From Mycteria americana (Eukaryota > Chordata > Aves > Ciconiiformes > Ciconiidae), in contig NC_134366.1 in the NCBI RefSeq assembly GCF_035582795.1, forward strand, positions 27,451,661 through 27,515,660: a stretch of DNA of 64,000 nucleotides, given 5' to 3'. The translations under genes were made by a program, and so were the position numbers. The notes beneath the pieces were generated by a model. The model saw nothing but the letters and a program-made list of their open reading frames with translations. It ran no database searches and had not been told where the DNA came from. Of this stretch, positions 13,607 to 25,812 are shown in pieces. Position 1 is the first letter of the stretch. Each line of letters opens with the position of its first letter.

Positions 13607-14352
13607 TCAGTCTCCTAAACAGGCCAAAGTCTGCCCTCTGGAAGTCCCAGGTAGCAGTTCTGCTGACCCCTCCTTACTTCTCCAAGAATCGAAAACTATC
13701 ATTTTGTGATCGCTATGCCCATGATGGCCTCCAACCGTCACATCACCCACAACTCCTTCTCTGTTCACAAACAACAGGTCCAGAGGGACGCCTTCCCTAG
13801 TTGGCTCACTCACCAGCTGTGTCAGGAAGTTATCTTATCTTCCACACACTCCAGGAACCTCCTGGACTGTTTCCTCTCTGCTGTATTGTATTTCCAGCAG
13901 ACATCTGGTATGTTGAAGTCCCCCATGAGAACAAGGGCTAGCGATTGTGAGACTTCTTCCAGCTGCTTACAGAATATTTCATCTGCCTCTTCATCCTGGT
14001 TGGGTGGTCTATAACAGACTTCCACCATGATATCTGCCTTGTTGGCCTTCCCCCTGATTCTTACCCATAGACACTCAACCCTATCGTCACCATGATTAAG
14101 CTCTAGACAATCAAAACACTCCCTAAAATACAGGGCTACCCCACCGCCTCTCCTTCCTTGCCTATCCCTTCTGAAGAGTTTATAGCCATCCATTGCAGCA
14201 CTCCAGTTGTGCGAGTCATCCCACCATGTTTCCGTGATGGCAACTACATCATAGTTTTCCTGCTGCACAATGGCTTCCAGCTCCTCCTGTTTGTTGCCCA
14301 TGCTGTGTGCATTGGTGTAGATGCACTTCAGTTGGGCTATTGATCCTGCCAC
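13607..14352 (-). pseudogene. CR1 ORF2 endonuclease segment (frameshifted)
   Basis: AP-endonuclease-like N-terminal domain of CR1 ORF2, which nicks target DNA for target-primed reverse transcription. The 14352-13822 frame shows YTNAHS, ITETWWDD (catalytic Glu region), RRGGGVALY and LMGDFN (Asp/Asn). The next frame (13813-13607) adds PLDLLFVN and GHSDHKMI (terminal His). The two frames are split by a short duplication at about 13829-13841, where TATCT repeats in tandem on the plus strand. All key endonuclease residues are recognisable across the two pieces. Confidence 0.9.
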
Positions 14353-14378
14353 CTTTTTGGAGGAAGAAGCCCTAATTC

Positions 14379-14579
14379 CTAGTGACCATTCTCAGGCGCT
14401 TCCATGGTTTCTAAAATATCAATAATCCTTGTGTTTTTGCTGCCGCATGGATCTCCATCTTCTACCTCCACTGAGATGGCAGACTGAAGGACCTCGCTAG
14501 CACACCATCCCTCAAACATTGGCGTGCCGCCCTCAGGCTTATCTCTAGCGAGCCTGGTTTTATCCCCTTCCCCCTTCAA
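14379..14579 (-). pseudogene. CR1 sequence upstream of the endonuclease
   Basis: A 66-codon frame starting MKGEGDKTRLARDKPEGG lies just 5' of the endonuclease frame, in the region where CR1 ORF2 begins or ORF1 ends. It is part of the mobile element; the exact ORF assignment is uncertain. Confidence 0.55.
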
Positions 14580-17500
14580 ATCTAGTTTAAAGCTCTTTCC
14601 ATGAGCCCTGCTAACTCCTGTGCAAATACATCTGTCTTCTAGATGACAAACCTTTAGGGATCAGATCTTTTGCAAAACATCGAATAAGTTGTTAATCTAA
14701 GTAAAAAAGGATAGTCTTGTGCAAAAAGAGGAACTGCTGAGCATATTTAACTTTGGAAAAAATTGTATGGCTATTTGTGCAGCTTGTAAAGATTGGTGGG
14801 ATTTTATTTTTTGAAATACTTTTGAGGTATGGGAATGGGTCAACAATATGTGAGGAGACTCCCACCTGTGTCAAATATTGCTGCAGAATCTGCTCTTTCC
14901 ATTATACAAGATTCCAAGCCTACGTGTTTAAAGGAAAAGAATCCAAATATTCAATGTAGAGCAGAAAAAAGTATGTAAGAAGACTAAATATAAAATAAAC
15001 TTGCATTAACATAGAAGCTGGAAATAGGAAACACTTGGCTAAATAAACTAAGAGTATGTCCGTCTTGTTTTCTGCAGACAGACGAACTTTGCCTTGCTTG
15101 TGCTGTGATCTGGCTGGACCTGACTGTACTAGTGCTAAAACCAATAACCTATTTGAGAGGCTGGTTTTCTTGGCATTAGGTACCAGAATTACCGAAAATG
15201 AGGTTTGTCTTCTACCACAGCCTTTCTGTGCTGTTTTAGGCAAATCAGTTAGCTCTTCTATGACATAACTTGTAAATAATTTTCATTAACTTTGTGAAAG
15301 CTACATGTCTAGCTGTCCTTCAGGAGATGGCTCATCTTTCCTGCTCTGCAAAACGATCATGAAAGGACCCCCCTCGTTCACAGGGGAGCATAAGTAGAAC
15401 CAACAACACATCACCTTGAGGCTTAGCCATGGGCTGGGTGTGGAGGTATCTCCAGTTTTCCTGTTGATAGGATTTCTTAGCTCATGTGCAATGTCAAGTA
15501 AATGCAGCTTTACTGTGTTTTCAAAGTCAGTTCAGGCCAGCAGCAGCCTTGGTGCTTTCATGCAAGGCTGAGACTGGGCTGGTAACTGCTGACTCCAGGC
15601 TGAAAGCCCTGGGGGCACAATGCAGAGACAGATGAGCTGGCTCTCCAGGCATTTGTGCGCCTCCAGAAGCTGAAACACTTTCTTTCTGTCCACTTACCCA
15701 CTCAGCCTCAGCCCCAGTGCCCCAGATAAAGGGAACCTGTCTGTAGATTAAACATCCCTAATAACTGCACTAATGGTGTACATATAAGCACACTGAAAGG
15801 ACTCTTAGTCCTTGTAGGTCTTCAAATGCTGTAACACTGGTTTTTGCCCATATTCCTTCATGGTATCCTCAGTCAAATTACCATACTGAATTTTCATCTG
15901 CTAAGTTTCCAATATTTCTCATTGACATGAGAAGTATATACAAACAGGGTATACATGAAATCTCTGACAAGGCTTTGTCACACCATCACAAAAGGAACAA
16001 CCTTTCTGTTGAGAAATATCAATCTGAGTGAGACTGTCTGTTTAGTGAGAACCTACTTCTCCCTGCACTTCACAGGGGAGAAAAGAACAATGCATTTTGC
16101 TTCCTGACATTCAATACATTTTGGTTGGACTTGATCACTCTTGTACTTCTTTTAGTAAAAATGATACACCTGAAATGCAATTAATCTTACAAAACTAGTC
16201 TTTCATTAAAAACCTGGTATTTCTACTTTTTTTTTCGTTCCAGCCCAGCAATGGAAGAAAATATTTGGAACTTCAGGATTACCCAAAGGACAGGAATTTT
16301 GTTTTTTGACAAGCAGCGCTGCTTACCAGGCCTGCACTTCACACATACTGAGTGCTCTGATTGCTTCCAGACCGTGTTCTTGGAAGTTCACAAAGTTCCT
16401 TACTGGCCGCTTCTACAGGTCAAATTCCATCAGTTTGTTATTTACTCTTGTGTTGGTCATTCTCAACCATCAATGCACTCATGAACCTCCCTGCTGTTTT
16501 ATTAGCATGACTGGATACACATGAACCGAAATCTCTAGCCTTTCTCATAATCTGCTACAAGGCCACCCATAAGAGCTTTCTGATTCAGCTCATGTGCAGG
16601 GAACCAATGCAAGAACCATTACACAACACATAAGGTGTATATGTATTTTCCCATGCTAATCTCCACCCATCTCAGCCACTAACCAAGTATTAGGTTTGAC
16701 AAAAGACATCTTGTCAGACATGGATAAATCTGATAGATCATTCAGCTTCCTTGTCTTCGCTGTAGCATTTATATCTTTCCTCTTTTTTCAGCAGTCAATG
16801 GGATAATTTAATTCTCAGAAACTGGTTGTGTTCCCTACAGATTTCCAAAATAAAGAAGGTAATGAACAACATAGCTAGCACCTAAATGCTCTTTTTGGGT
16901 TGAACTTTGAAAAAAAAAAGAGAAATAATTTCCAGTTATATCACAGTCTGTGCCAAAAAATATTAGTAAAAAGCCGAGAAGTCAACACCAGAAAATAAAG
17001 TCCTCCCTGTTGGATGATGACAAGGGTTAATTCAGTGCAGCAGCACCTCCATTAGCTGAAAGGACTGAGAATGTAGGTGCAATGACAGAGACCTTGCCAG
17101 TTACCAAACGCTCACCTCGGTCCCATTTCTGAGATTTTGTGACATCACAGCAGAGTCTGATATAAAAAGGGAAAAAAAAAACACCTAAGGACAAAAATAT
17201 ATTACAATAACAGATTAAAAACAGCCTATTTATCCTGGTTGATCTTTCTGAAATATTTAAAGCTGATTGTATCATTATGAATAGAATGGTAATGTTTTTA
17301 TTGGGTACTTTTTCTGGATTGCCTTTCAATTGGATGATATGCATATATGAAATTCAGCTTCAGTCCCGCTCCCCCCAAAACTATCACCCTTACTTTACAC
17401 TGCTTTGTGGCCTCTTGACATGGTGTAGCTCTCTTAACTGAGTTGACAGATCTCTCTCTCCTTGCATTCTTCACCAGGCAGTCTGCTTCCCTCAGTTCTC

Positions 17501-19352
17501 CTTCTCTTTCACGTATACGAATACATATATATGGCATGAGCTATTGAACTTTTGATTGAGTTTTAATGCTCATGAAGAGGCCAAATGACAATTCTCAGGT
17601 CTTTTAAAATCTGCATATTTTTTTAGTGAACTGTGCTTAGGGCTGTCAGTTAGAGGCACTTCAAATTTCAACTTTCTTCAAAGAGATCTGTTCTTCGCAT
17701 CCCAGCCTTGGACCATGAGCTCATTCCATACTGTACACCAAGTAACCTTCGAGAACAAAAATGTTGTGGTCTTGGGTCTTACGGGAACTAGAAGCAGCAA
17801 GTGAAAGGCTGGGTATTGTAGGAATCTGAACTATTCAGTATGTCAACATTATTTGAAGAGCCACGTGTGCGTCATGTTCTTGTTTGCAAGCTAATTAGAT
17901 TCCTTGTTTTGAAAGATGGATTAATGAATTAATCACAGGGTGCAGTGGATGTTTTTTCTTAATGTTCTGAGACCAATTTAATATGAAGGTTTTTATTTTT
18001 TTTATACGTATGATTCATTTCAGAACTGGAAAACATGGAAAGTAGAAATGTGAAAATGATAACTGTGTTAAAAAATGAAGATGGTAATCACTGCCATCTT
18101 TGGCACAGCAAGCTTTCTTTCATGTTATCTGAAACTGTAGATAGTACCAGCAGCCGTGGAAAGAGGGAATGATATGAGAGCTTTCTAGTGAGTAAATCAG
18201 AGCTGAATGGAAAAGGGTGTGGTTTTGATTGCACAAAATGCTAGACAGGTTTCTGGTTTGCAAAACTGAAACCAGGGGTGGTTCACATCTTGATATCTTC
18301 TCATACTGCAGCATTCATGGAAATTCTACTATTTTTTTGTCTTTATTCAAATTAATTAAATTTTGGGCAACTCCTAATATTACAAAATGCACTGACTCAA
18401 ATTTATTGACTCAAATGCAGAGGCAGCATGGACTGGGATCTGGCCCTGGGTTCTGCATAGAGGGAGATACTCTTTTCTGGCCAATTCAGCAGCTGCACCA
18501 AGTCAGGCATTTATATGCGCACATGCCTTTTCACTTATTTTCCTGTTTTTCAGTTTTCCCGTTCTAGACAGCTGCCCACCTAATAGGCCAAATTCTGCAC
18601 ATCCTTTTCTTGGTCACCTAGCCCACTGAGTACTGCATGGTGGGATCCTGGCCCTTGGCACACAAGAAGAGAGTCTCAACGTTAGGCAATGCCAAAGTGT
18701 GCAATTCTGAGCAGGACAATTTGCATGAACCATGAACCATCTGCTCTTCAATGACTTTGAAAATGAGAGGTGGAGCCAGATTTTCAAAGATACTTACCTC
18801 AATAAATAAAGATAGAGAAAAATGTCCAAGAACAGAGATAAAGTGCCCTAAACACTTTTAAAAGTGCCTGGAAAATTCCCGCTCTCTCAGTAGGAGTTAG
18901 ACAGCTCCCACAAATCCCACAAATCAAACACCTTTGTAAATGTGGTCTTTGTTTCCTGATCCGTTCTGTTTTCACCTTCAGCTGTACAAACACTCTCTGT
19001 ACAGATACAGTACAGTCCTTCCCCAACCACCTCCTTTTGGTTCTCCTTTGTTACTAAAACTGAGGAAATGACAGAGACCACAGTACAGACTGCAAAATCT
19101 GCATTACTAGTAAAGGAGAAATTGTACAGAGCAAACATATCCAATAAGGTCTCTCTGAGACAAGATGGAGTTCCCACACCTGTTGATTAGGAAAACAACC
19201 ATTTTCCTTGAATGTTGACTGACTGTTAAATGGAAATTAGCAGACAAAATACACAGAAAGATTGAGTCCTAATCAAGTTTCGGAGTGTGACTGTACAAGT
19301 GTCTGTAAGAGAATAGGAATAGGTTTGACAACAGTGAATTAATGCTACCAAT

Positions 19353-19379
19353 AATGCATACCATTGCTAGGTATGCATT
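19353..19379. repeat. Perfect 10 bp inverted repeat
   Basis: AATGCATACC, a 7-base spacer, then GGTATGCATT. A small hairpin-capable palindrome in intergenic DNA; no flanking element recognised. Confidence 0.8.
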
Positions 19380-19849
19380 TAGTTATGTATCTCAATTTCT
19401 CTTTACATCTGCTTAGTTTGAATGCAATAAAATAGAGGAAGAGCTGCCACAGTCATTCAGCAGTTGCAAAAATCTCGAAGTCATGTTTTGGTGTTCTTTA
19501 TGGAGCATTCATTCCAGTGCTGCTGAGATTTACTGCATCAGCTGGAAAACAAAATAGTCAGTATTTTATGGTTTTGGATGTCTGAAGGAGAAAAATACTA
19601 CTTTTAGGCTTTTGCCGAGTACAGTGATGCATTTCAAAGCTCTGTTAATACTGTATGCACCCACCTGAGAGGCCAGATAGCTGAATTTTTTATTTCTTTT
19701 GCTTCTTGTACATTAGCTGGTGTAGGACAGTGCTGTAACATGACATGTGGCCAACAAGTTTATCACATAGTGCTCAAAGGATGTAGATCAATACTGTTCC
19801 TTAGAATAAAGTATGCTGCTTTGACCATAGAGCGTAGTGCACAGAAAAG

Positions 19850-20160
19850 GCAGTGGGATGGATTTGCTGGAAGGGGCAGGGAAGGAGGGCTCCGTCGCCA
19901 GCCTCAGCACCCTGGCAGGCCAGGTGGCGTGGTGGGAGCCCCCTTGCTCGCTCCCGCTCTCCCTCTCCCCATAGCCACCTCCCCATTCCCACCCAGAGAT
20001 GCACCCAGCACTGTGTCCCTCCCCGTGCCTCGCTCCTCTTGCTGTGTAACTCTCAGCCCGTGTCCCCAGCACGGAGCTGCCCGTAGCTCTGCACAGCACT
20101 GGAACAGACGTCCTCCCCAAATCAAAGCAAAGCTCCCAGCACGGGCTGTGACTTGCACTG
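19850..20160. other. GC-rich intergenic patch with open frames on both strands
   Basis: About 300 bases of C-rich sequence within AT-rich surroundings, open for about 130-147 codons on both strands. The translations are Pro/Arg/Gly/Ser-rich and resemble no family I know. Most likely the frames are open because stop codons are rare in GC-rich DNA. It could be an unrecognised repeat. Confidence 0.4.
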
Positions 20161-20317
20161 GGAATAGGGATTTCCCCAGGTAATGACAATGGGAAGTGCC
20201 CTCAGTGCCCAGGAGGATGGACTCATTCAGATCCTTAGTTCTTCTGTGATGTCCTCAGAAAAACTTATTTGCATTTCCAACATTACGTTACTGTTCACTT
20301 AAGACAGTCACTCATAC

Positions 20318-20360
20318 TCATAGGAAAATTTGGGCTGAAAGGAGCTTGGAGGTCATCGGC
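20318..20360 (-). mobile_element. Ancient CR1 3'-end remnant
   Basis: The plus strand reads an ATAGGAAAATTTGGGCTG-like segment followed by AAAGGAGCTTGGAGGTCATC. This resembles the reverse complement of the CR1 3' end (octamer, then the GGTTGGAAGGGACCTT-like block, then GATCAT), with many changes. It is short and old; identification is by pattern only. Confidence 0.5.
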
Positions 20361-23300
20361 TAATAAACAGCAAGAGAACGGCCAGGTCCAGCGTTTCCTG
20401 GCTGTTGCATGAACACGGTGCGGGCAGAGGCTGTTCACGAGGGCAAAGCAGGAGGCAGCGCACTGAGTCAGAGAAGGCTCTCCCCTCCTCCTTCCAGCCT
20501 AGGCTTCCCTGGTCAGGGAATGAACATCGCTGCACAACTTGCAAAAGTAGTCTCTCGTGACCAGGAGGGAGCCTGCAAGAGCTGTTGACTATTTTATTTT
20601 CCCCTGCTTTAGCTTTCTCAAGTACTTAAGATATGTCCTACCTCTTTTCGCTCCACGGAGCCATCTGAGCTGTTTCCCAGTGGTTTTTGCATGGGGCTGA
20701 GGGTTTCAGCAATAAATAGTTCAAGGGCGTTTTGTAGCTCTGAGGTCCAGAGCCTCACCCTCTGCAGCTGAGCCTCAGCACCGTCATCCCTAGCACCTTT
20801 TGGGCTGAAATGAGAAAGCCTGCAGAATGCTTCAGTGATAAACTGAGACAAAATAAAATAAAGTGAGCTTTTTAAAGAAGAAAACCTCAATCCTAAATGC
20901 TACTGAGTGCTCACTATCACATTCAAAGGCATAATTCTGTCTGTTGGGGATAGAAATATTAACTACAGGTCTCTGTTCAAAAATGAGGCAATAAAGAGTT
21001 GGATGATTCTCTGTCAGCTCCATTGCAATAGGTTTGGAAAGAGCTTTTTTATTGTGTATCTGGAGAAGCTTTCCATCAGCACAACTGCAGAGTACAGTCT
21101 GTAATCTTTTTTCAGTCTCAGTTTTAAAAAGAAAATACAAAATTGAAAAACAAAATGAGGTGAGCTCTACTTCAGTGACACATTTACTTTTTTTAGGTGT
21201 TTGTAGCTTTAAATAGTTATATGAGAATTAGAACTTATTGTGCTTCATACTGTACAGTTTTATTTTAGTACGGCTTAGATTAATTCACACTAGAAGGATG
21301 CAAAATTGCTATTATGACATCAGTTAAGGAACCCAGTTTAATTGCCAGTACAAAAGTGACACTTAGAATAGATGTCTGTTAATGTATAATGTATCGGAAG
21401 GAAGAACATCCAAGCTATCTGGTGTCTTTAAACCAAACTAAGGAGATTTAAAAATTCCTCCTTCAATATAAACCAATCTCTGTTTATCTGAATATTGCTT
21501 TAGATTTTAAAAGAAGAGTCTTGAAAAAGTTGGAAGGAACAAACCCTGATAAAATCTAATCAAGGAAATGCCTTTAATATTAAAACAGATGTTTTCCAGT
21601 GTTTTCATATAATAGGCTTCGTAGCAGTTTTGGTCCTATTTGGTCCTATTTGAAGACATATTGGAGTAAAGAAATGAATTAGTTTCCTTTCCCACCTGAA
21701 AGGAAGCTATTGCCCCACCACAGCACGCAATCATTCACATCATACATCCTGCAACTGTGTGGGTGCTGAAATAAAGGTCAGAAATGTTTGCTTAGCCTTT
21801 GTTTATTTGCTTGCACCCACTGATGAAAATTGACAAAGAAGAGCTCAGGTAAAGCAGACACAGGCACCGCTGCAGGAGAACGCTGCTCTATGCAAGATCA
21901 CGTTTCTGCACTTAAAGGAGGTTATCGAGGTGTTTGGACTCACTCCAGGTCCTGTTGGACTCATGGCAGAGTCCCTCCGGCTGGCACAGCGGGAACTGTA
22001 CAGGCTCCCTGTGCTCCAGTGCAGCAGCCTGGAGCCATGAGGGAGCAGTAAATACCATTTGTCATCACTGTTTTTCTCAGCAGACTTCCCTCCCACTTTT
22101 AGAGAGGAAAAAAAGGGAAAAAAAGTCTTGCTAGTCTCGCTACTTTCTACTGGAGGCCATTTTTATAAAGTATTCTTTTTCAGCATCAGTAAAACTCAAG
22201 ATTTCTCATTGTTGAAAACTACTGTGATGATGGAAAGCTTTTTCCTGGTTTGATAATGAGGTATATTTTTCACCCTTTACTCTCTTGACTCTTTAAATAG
22301 CTTTTATTAGTATAATCTATCCTCTTTATCTTGCTTCCCACACACAGAGAAAAATACCCCATAGAGAATAGTGTTCATATGCATTTATTAGTTACTATGA
22401 GTTTTATTACTGCATTTCATACTAAGCTTCAAAAATTTTAATCATGTGTTGTCCTCTTAGAAAAGACGCTGCACACTTGCTTAGTGAGTAGTAAGCCTCC
22501 AAGAAAGCTCACTGAGCAAAAACGTTGTAATTCAGCTGGCAGTTATATGAAAGCATTTAACATGTAGTTAATATATTAAGGCCTTTAATGAGGATCTAGC
22601 ATGAGAAAAAGTAAGGCTTAAATTACCGTATGCTACCAGCTTGAAGTTCGGCCCCACCAAGTGAGACAATATGATGTACTTTGAGCTCAAACTGCATTTA
22701 AAACCTTTCACACAAAAGCAGTTAGGCACCTAAACAGCTGGGTCTGGAAGAGCATCCATTTTGTCCATATTCATCTGAAATTATGGTCAGTGCTGCCAGT
22801 ACAAAGGGAACCTCCATTAAAAGGGACTTGCTTTATTCCCACGTAATAGATACAATACTTTACAGGTCATAACTTAGTCTTTAACTTGCCCGAACGATCT
22901 CTCTTTTATGAATAGTTCAGACATGAGCTCAGAATGCTCATTTCTCTGGCATTTATTTGGAAATCACAGCTCACGATCACATCAGTTGCTAATACCTCAA
23001 AGAGCATGCTTTTATGTATCTTGTTTACAGAAATTTTTACTATCATTGCTGTTCATTAGGCTTTATATATTATGATTAACACCCCTTCTCCTCAGCAATT
23101 AAGTAATTTATTAGATTATAGACATTACTGTACAGGACCACCATACAATGAAAAATTAGGCTCACTTCAACAGAAGCAAGTATCTCTGCACCAATTATCA
23201 CCAGTGCTAGTGATGCATAATAATAAAAAGCTTTCTAGAAAGATAATGAGGCAGACTTTGCTTTCAATAACACTAATGTAAAGGCATAATAATTCCGGCA

Positions 23301-23566
23301 CATTCGCAACGTGGTTCTTCCAGATTTACATAACCATAGCTGGACTGCATTTATCCAGTAGAACAGATTTCTTGTCACTGCCTGGATCCAGAATTGCTGC
23401 CCTCAGCAGTATAGCTGACTTCAAGCTTGGGGACACAATCCCGTGAGCTGAGACACAACTTCAGCAATTTTTTCTTCTTTTTTTTTTTTTAATGTGGCCC
23501 ATTGTGTCTAATAAATTATTTTTTTTTAAATAAATGTTCCACATTTTCCACCTCCTCAGATGACAA

Positions 23567-23623
23567 GAATCAACAGAAGACCAGGGACAACAGAAGACCA
23601 GATTTCTGAGAGTCAGAAATCTG
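23567..23623. repeat. Short direct repeat joined to a perfect 11 bp hairpin
   Basis: CAACAGAAGACCAG occurs twice in tandem, and the second copy runs into CAGATTTCTGA-GAG-TCAGAAATCTG (23599-23623), a perfect 11 bp stem with a three-base loop. No gene is associated. Confidence 0.8.
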
Positions 23624-25711
23624 ATTCCAGGGATACAGGCCGAACCCATTGCCGTTTTGCTCCTAACATATGGAATTGTGAGAAAGTCTTTTATTGGGGC
23701 CAATCACTGTTAAAATAGATGTGGTGAAATTTTGCTTGCCATCATTTAGATTCTCAGTAAAAAAAATTACGTGTTTCCACATGCATTTTTTTCTTTTCTC
23801 TTTTTGATAGTTAAAATTCCACTGAAATATAAAGATGAAGCCACTCTCCAACTCCTGAAATACTTTACAAAGCAATTTCTTGAGTGTTGCTACAGACTAA
23901 GGATGAAGAATCAACGCAGATTTTCATTTTTATAGTCTTTGATATAGTTCTTCACAAGATACCACTAAGAAAAGAACTGGAATTATGGGTTGCAATGGGA
24001 AGTTAAAGAGCAGTGATGTTACTTGCAGTGGAGTTTAATCAAATCTGCTTATTTCAGCAACCACTGTTCAGCAGCAGGTATGACTGTCCCATGCAAATCA
24101 CTAGTCATGAGTTTCAGTGGCAGTTTGCCTATGCAAGATAAGATGAACCCAACCGATTATAATCACTGCTTTCCTCCTCTGCAGCAGAAATTGGTGCTGT
24201 GACACACGATACCAGCTGCTGGACACTGGCTACTATAATAAAAGTTAATTTGCAGGATGGTATGGGCTGCATTAATTTTCAACGTGGCAAAATGCTAACA
24301 GTTGGCCCAACCTTGGGTCAGTGTTGTTTCATCAGCAAACTGAAAAAGGAAGTAAGTCATGAGTCATATAAAATGCTGTAGATGATAGAGAATTATTTAG
24401 ATTAGTCAAAGCCACAGGAGTCTGGAGGGATATTAGAGTAATGTAAGGGAATGAAGCAAAGCAGCACACTGGCAGCTGAAATTCTTTGTAACTAAAAAAA
24501 AAGAGATTAAGGCATTTACCTGGAAAAAGGTACAATTTATACAAAGTGGAATAGCTTCACTAAGGGACTGAAAGAAACTTCCACGGCCTCCCCTCCTTTC
24601 TCTTGCCCCCCACCCCAGTCCTCCAGAATACTCTACAGCCTGCTCACTAGGAAACCCTGCAAGAATCATGGATGGTTTAGGTTAAATTTCTGTGAGATAT
24701 CAGGTAGATAAGGGATTAAAACCCAAGCCTCTGATATTTCACTGAGTACCCTAGCAGTAAGCCCTTGGACTTTGAATTATGTTTTTATGCAAGAAAAGAA
24801 AGACCATGTGGAGTAGCCACATAAAGGGCTGCAGTGTCCACTCCTGCATCGTGGATGGAGGCAGTCCATCAAGAAGGCTCTTGCTGAGGGGGCACGAGCA
24901 GAAGATTATCAAACTCTTGGATCCCTTCCAGGACACTATCTGGGTATCGCATTGCCCAGGATATGTTGCAATGTGTGACCAGGCACCGAATTCTGAGACC
25001 AAAAAGTAAAGTGAGATGGAGCTGCTCTCAGATTTTGGGCTCCTTTTAAATCCCAGGTCCACTTTTGTATCCCACCCCAAGATACTCCTATAAAAGTCAA
25101 AGACCCAGAGAGGTAAGGAGCGATAGTCCATTTCTCAAACATGTTACCAGAGATTATAACCCAGTGATGCTGTTAAAAGAGGGCCATCCTCTACAGTTAA
25201 AAACAGTGTTTAAATTGAACTTTGACTTCCAAAATGGGCTTGTGCTTTTTTAAGCCATGGTCAGAAATCTGCAACAAATGCAGCTGGGGTGCCCCAAAAA
25301 GGTTCCTTTTCTTTAACAAGCACAGGATGCCAAAAAAAATCCATGGTAGAGATTTAGTTTTGTACTCTCCTTAGTTACACTAAGAGACAATTGATTTTTC
25401 AAATCTTAATTGATTTGTAACAGCTGACATATTCTCCCAAGACAGCAGTAACATTCCCCCATAAAAACATGGAAATCTAAATATCTGGCTTTGCCAAAGT
25501 ATTACTGCCAAGACAACAGAGCAGAAGAACCAAACTTAGGTTCATTCTTCTTCTATTAAATGCAGTTCTTTATAAAAACATAAGTTGGAAATAAAAAGCA
25601 GTTCTGAAAGACAGAACTATGTCGGTGTATAAAACTGTGTGGAAACTATCTTACAAAAGAAGAAAGTGGAATCAAAAGAAGGTGTTTCAAACATCCAAGT
25701 GCACATCAGCT

Positions 25712-25812
25712 TTAAGACTTCGGGTTATACCTCTGAGGTTTTTTAATCAGTTTGCTCATCATTTTTCTGCGGAACACATTCGCTGGCTTGTTGATTCTTG
25801 GTTTCTGAGTTT
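25712..25812 (-). CDS. TFPI2: TFPI2 exon 5: basic C-terminal tail
   Basis: Begins after GTTTTCTTAGCAG and runs to TAA at 25714-25712. With the single base carried over from exon 4 it encodes residues 206-238, including VFRRKMMSKLIKK. The frame fits only in the phase expected from exon 4, and the basic composition matches the heparin-binding tail of TFPI2. It is too short to stand out as an independent open frame. Confidence 0.88.

Larger units (their letters stand above)
11457..14625 (-). mobile_element. CR1 LINE (chicken repeat 1 family), long 5'-truncated or near-complete ORF2 copy
   Basis: Non-LTR retrotransposon read on the minus strand. From its 5' side it contains an upstream coding remnant (14379-14579), an AP-endonuclease-like part (about 14352-13607), a broken linker, the reverse transcriptase (13195-11726) and a degraded C-terminal part down to about 11526. 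It ends at 11457-11484 in three tandem ATTCTATG-type units, the CR1 3' hallmark. CR1 families normally end in this octamer and make no clear target-site duplication; I saw none. The right edge near 14625 is approximate. Frameshifts in the linker, after the endonuclease and near the ORF2 end make it inactive as it stands, but the long open RT frame suggests a fairly young copy. Full-length CR1 is about 4.5 kb, so ORF1 and most of the 5' UTR appear to be missing. Confidence 0.93.
14626..25711. other. Intergenic region between CR1 and TFPI2 3' end
   Basis: AT-rich sequence with no supportable coding gene; open frames are short and without recognisable domains. It holds an old CR1 3' stub, two hairpins and a GC-rich patch, listed separately. 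The TFPI2 3' UTR must occupy the right end (just below 25712, minus strand), but I could not fix its poly(A) site. Confidence 0.65.

Noticed and set aside
19740-20183. 147-codon plus-strand frame
   Set aside because: Low-complexity translation in a GC-rich patch, with an equally long frame on the other strand and no family similarity.
23461-23703. Minus-strand frame ending in a Lys/Arg cluster, considered as the TFPI2 tail
   Set aside because: The Lys run comes from a poly(T) tract. The exon at 25712-25812 has a proper acceptor, the correct phase and a stop, and lies closer to exon 4.
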